In this document: piece by piece, positions 62,280 to 64,000 of the stretch | Layout: every line of letters starts with the position of its first letter | Position numbering within the stretch: position 1 is the stretch's first letter | Origin: Hydractinia symbiolongicarpus | Lineage: Eukaryota; Cnidaria; Hydrozoa; Anthoathecata; Hydractiniidae | Assembly (NCBI RefSeq): GCF_029227915.1 | Contig: NC_079885.1 | Span: forward strand, 22,507,001 to 22,571,000 | DNA: 64,000 nt | Direction: 5' to 3' | Notes under the pieces: model-generated | What the model saw: only the letters and a program-made list of their open reading frames with translations | Database searches by the model: none | Told to the model about the DNA's origin: nothing | Made by a program: the position numbers and the translations under genes

Positions 62280-62675
62280 ATTTTTCGGACACCTGAAGTT
62301 TTCGTCATTTTAGTCCGCGAAAAATTTTGTTCGACGAAAATTTTGTTTATTTTGGATTTTTGTTATTTCTTATTAAAACAAAGTTTGTACAATAAAAAGT
62401 TTTCAAATCAAGTGGCAATTCAGTTGAAACGAGGCATTGATCCTGCGGATGTGAAGATTTCCTCAAAGTTGTTAGATTTAAAACCAGTCCACGCTTCCTG
62501 AATCGTTCAACTTTACCACTATTTAAGCAACGAAGCAGAAATTATCATCAACGGGTTCGATGCATCTTAATTACAAAAGCTGTTAAAAACGCACAATCTG
62601 TTGTGGACATGTTAAAAATCCGGTTACAAGCATTTAAATTCTGTAAGAAGTGAAGGAATGCTTCTGCTGTCCTTC

Positions 62676-62930
62676 TTCTCTTCTCTTTAATAATAGCCGT
62701 ATTTTGTCTGTCTGTCCGCGAAAACCGCGTCCTGTTACAGAAACACGAAACACGAAATGCGATATATAAGGGACGGGCGACCCCGTGGATTTTTCCACGG
62801 GTTAACGGCTAGTTAATAATAGCCGTCGTCTGTCTGTCTGCCATTAAAGACGCTTCCTGTTACGAAAACATGAAATGCGATATATAAAGGACAGGCGACC
62901 CCATGGATTCTTCCACGGGTTAACGACTAG
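62676..62930 (+). mobile_element. Two tandem Helitron-like units with terminal hairpins
   Basis: Unit 1 begins near TCTTCTCTTTAATAATAGCC and ends at CTAG (62809-62812). Unit 2 runs 62813-62930 and also ends in CTAG. Each has CCGTGGATTTTTCCACGG or a close variant, a hairpin about 10 nt before CTAG, and the next base is T. A 5' TC, a 3' hairpin and a CTRR end are Helitron hallmarks. The units are too short to code for Rep/helicase, so they would be non-autonomous. Confidence 0.5.
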
Positions 62931-63000
62931 TTTGTAATAATTGCCGAGTTGTTTGGTTTTAAAAGGAATCGTAGAATCGTCCTTTTTCACTGGTGCATGA

Positions 63001-63162
63001 CCGCTCTCCACCACGAGCCTATATCCCACTGACTCAGCCCCTGGCAAACTGTATGGTACTGTCAAAGTACACAAGCTTAAAACAGACGACGTTGCCGATT
63101 TACCTCTCAGACCAATCATCTCAAAGGTTGGAACGGCATCATACGAATCATCATTATTATAA
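63001..63162 (+). pseudogene. Reverse transcriptase fragment, Penelope-like type
   Basis: The plus-strand frame reads LYPTDSAPGKLYGTVKVHK, then ADLPLRPIISKVGTASYE, and stops. The YG-X-X-K-V-H-K box followed by LRPI(I/V)S is the start of the palm region in Penelope-like reverse transcriptases. A stop lies directly upstream (62998-63000). It may belong to the same family as the GIY-YIG relic at 58 kb, from another copy. Confidence 0.5.
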
Positions 63163-64000
63163 AAATCGCTGAATGTTTTAAGGGGGCTGGCAGCACATTT
63201 TAAAAAGTCCAAATATGATGGAAATCTTTTAAAAAGTGCCAGCGCCCCTAAAATTCTTAGTGTTTTTATCATATTTTGTAAAAAGAAAACGGAACTGAGT
63301 TATCCCTATTGTGAGAACCAAACTTAACTTTGGAATAATAATGGTTTGAACTAATGTTTAAAATATGTAAACACTATAAAAAATATTTCAAAAGAAATAA
63401 TATATGTTTTCCTTGTTTTAATTTCTTTCGTGTTAATTTCGTAGTCGTTAATTTTGTTCCTTTGGTAATTTCTCTGATAAGGTATGTCATTCTTGATTTT
63501 AATTCGGAACGTACCGACTTCTAAATTTAATGAATAGAAAAAGTTTTGAACGATCGTAACTTAACGGATAAACATCGTTTGCCGAGTTATTATTTTAAAC
63601 AACCCCAAACCACCCTGTCTGCCTGCGTTAAATTTAAAGGTAATATTAAAACAAAACAAACCATATTTTTAATGTTTTTCTTTTTCTTTTTCCACTTTAA
63701 ATTATGAAGAACGTTGTAAACTGTTATTTATAGCAGTACATTGTCTTCGTCGGCAGAGTTTGTTGCCTGTGGCAAAGCGGCTAGCGCTTACTTGACGGCT
63801 AAACAAGAGCATAATGCAGCTAATAAAGGAACTTGATCAAATCCTCGTTGCACAGGCGAGGGCGATATCTGTTGTTAATGTTTTTGCAAACTTGACTTGA
63901 AAGTTGTATTTCAAAGCAAGTTATTATTTGTTTACCCTGAGACTATATTTCATAGTGATAAAATCTTTTAAGCATTATTTTCAACGAATTGTGAAAACGT
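63163..64000. other. Right edge of the window, nothing recognised
   Basis: AT-rich, with no supportable open frame, RNA gene or repeat end. Confidence 0.35.

Noticed and set aside
62844-63272. Minus-strand open frame of 142 codons as a gene
   Set aside because: Its opposite strand reads as a reverse transcriptase fragment, and its 3' part runs into the Helitron-like repeat.

Overview
This is a eukaryotic, intron-rich, AT-rich genomic window. The split genes have GT-AG introns and AATAAA signals. The transposon and retroelement mix (THAP transposase plus SWIM/YqaJ nuclease, GIY-YIG-type retroelement relics, many small MITEs) suggests an early-branching metazoan, most likely a cnidarian and possibly a hydrozoan. 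That placement is inference; no rRNA or mitochondrial marker is present.

Four host genes can be assembled exon by exon with consistent splice phases. (1) 0.2-2.6 kb, plus strand: the C-terminal part of a NEK11-type NIMA-related kinase. (2) 7.6-13.1 kb, minus strand: a protein of about 1,530 aa with five U1/matrin-type zinc fingers, a coiled coil and an RS-rich domain. (3) 19.9-30.95 kb, minus strand: a nine-exon gene for an unrecognised coiled-coil protein of about 324 aa. (4) 32.6-34.9 kb, minus strand: UBXN6, with PUB and UBX domains, a p97/VCP cofactor. An orphan exon lies at 18.69-18.90 kb on the plus strand.

Mobile DNA fills most of the rest. A complete 4.52-kb ISL2EU-type DNA transposon (20,643-25,164), with terminal inverted repeats and an AT target duplication, sits in the last intron of gene 3. 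It carries convergent genes for a THAP/DDE transposase and a SWIM-YqaJ nuclease, each broken by one apparent single-base frameshift. Two nearly identical 5'-truncated non-LTR retrotransposon copies (36.9-38.1 kb and 41.5-42.1 kb) share the same stop codon. A third relic lies at 29.9 kb. Several MITEs with clear target duplications, a THAP-gene relic between inverted repeats, Helitron-like tandem units with terminal hairpins, and GIY-YIG/RT relics are also present.

The most conspicuous structure is a 14-kb satellite (about 42,635-56,690). It is built from 88-, 78- and 91-bp monomers organised into 179-, 267- and 332-bp higher-order units and still larger duplicated blocks, including one of 2,170 bp. 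The last 7 kb is repeat-rich, with no host gene that I can support.

The four host genes share no evident pathway; their adjacency looks ordinary. Three of them show a 3' splice-acceptor-like AG 8-22 nt upstream of the ATG, which would fit spliced-leader trans-splicing or short 5'UTR introns.
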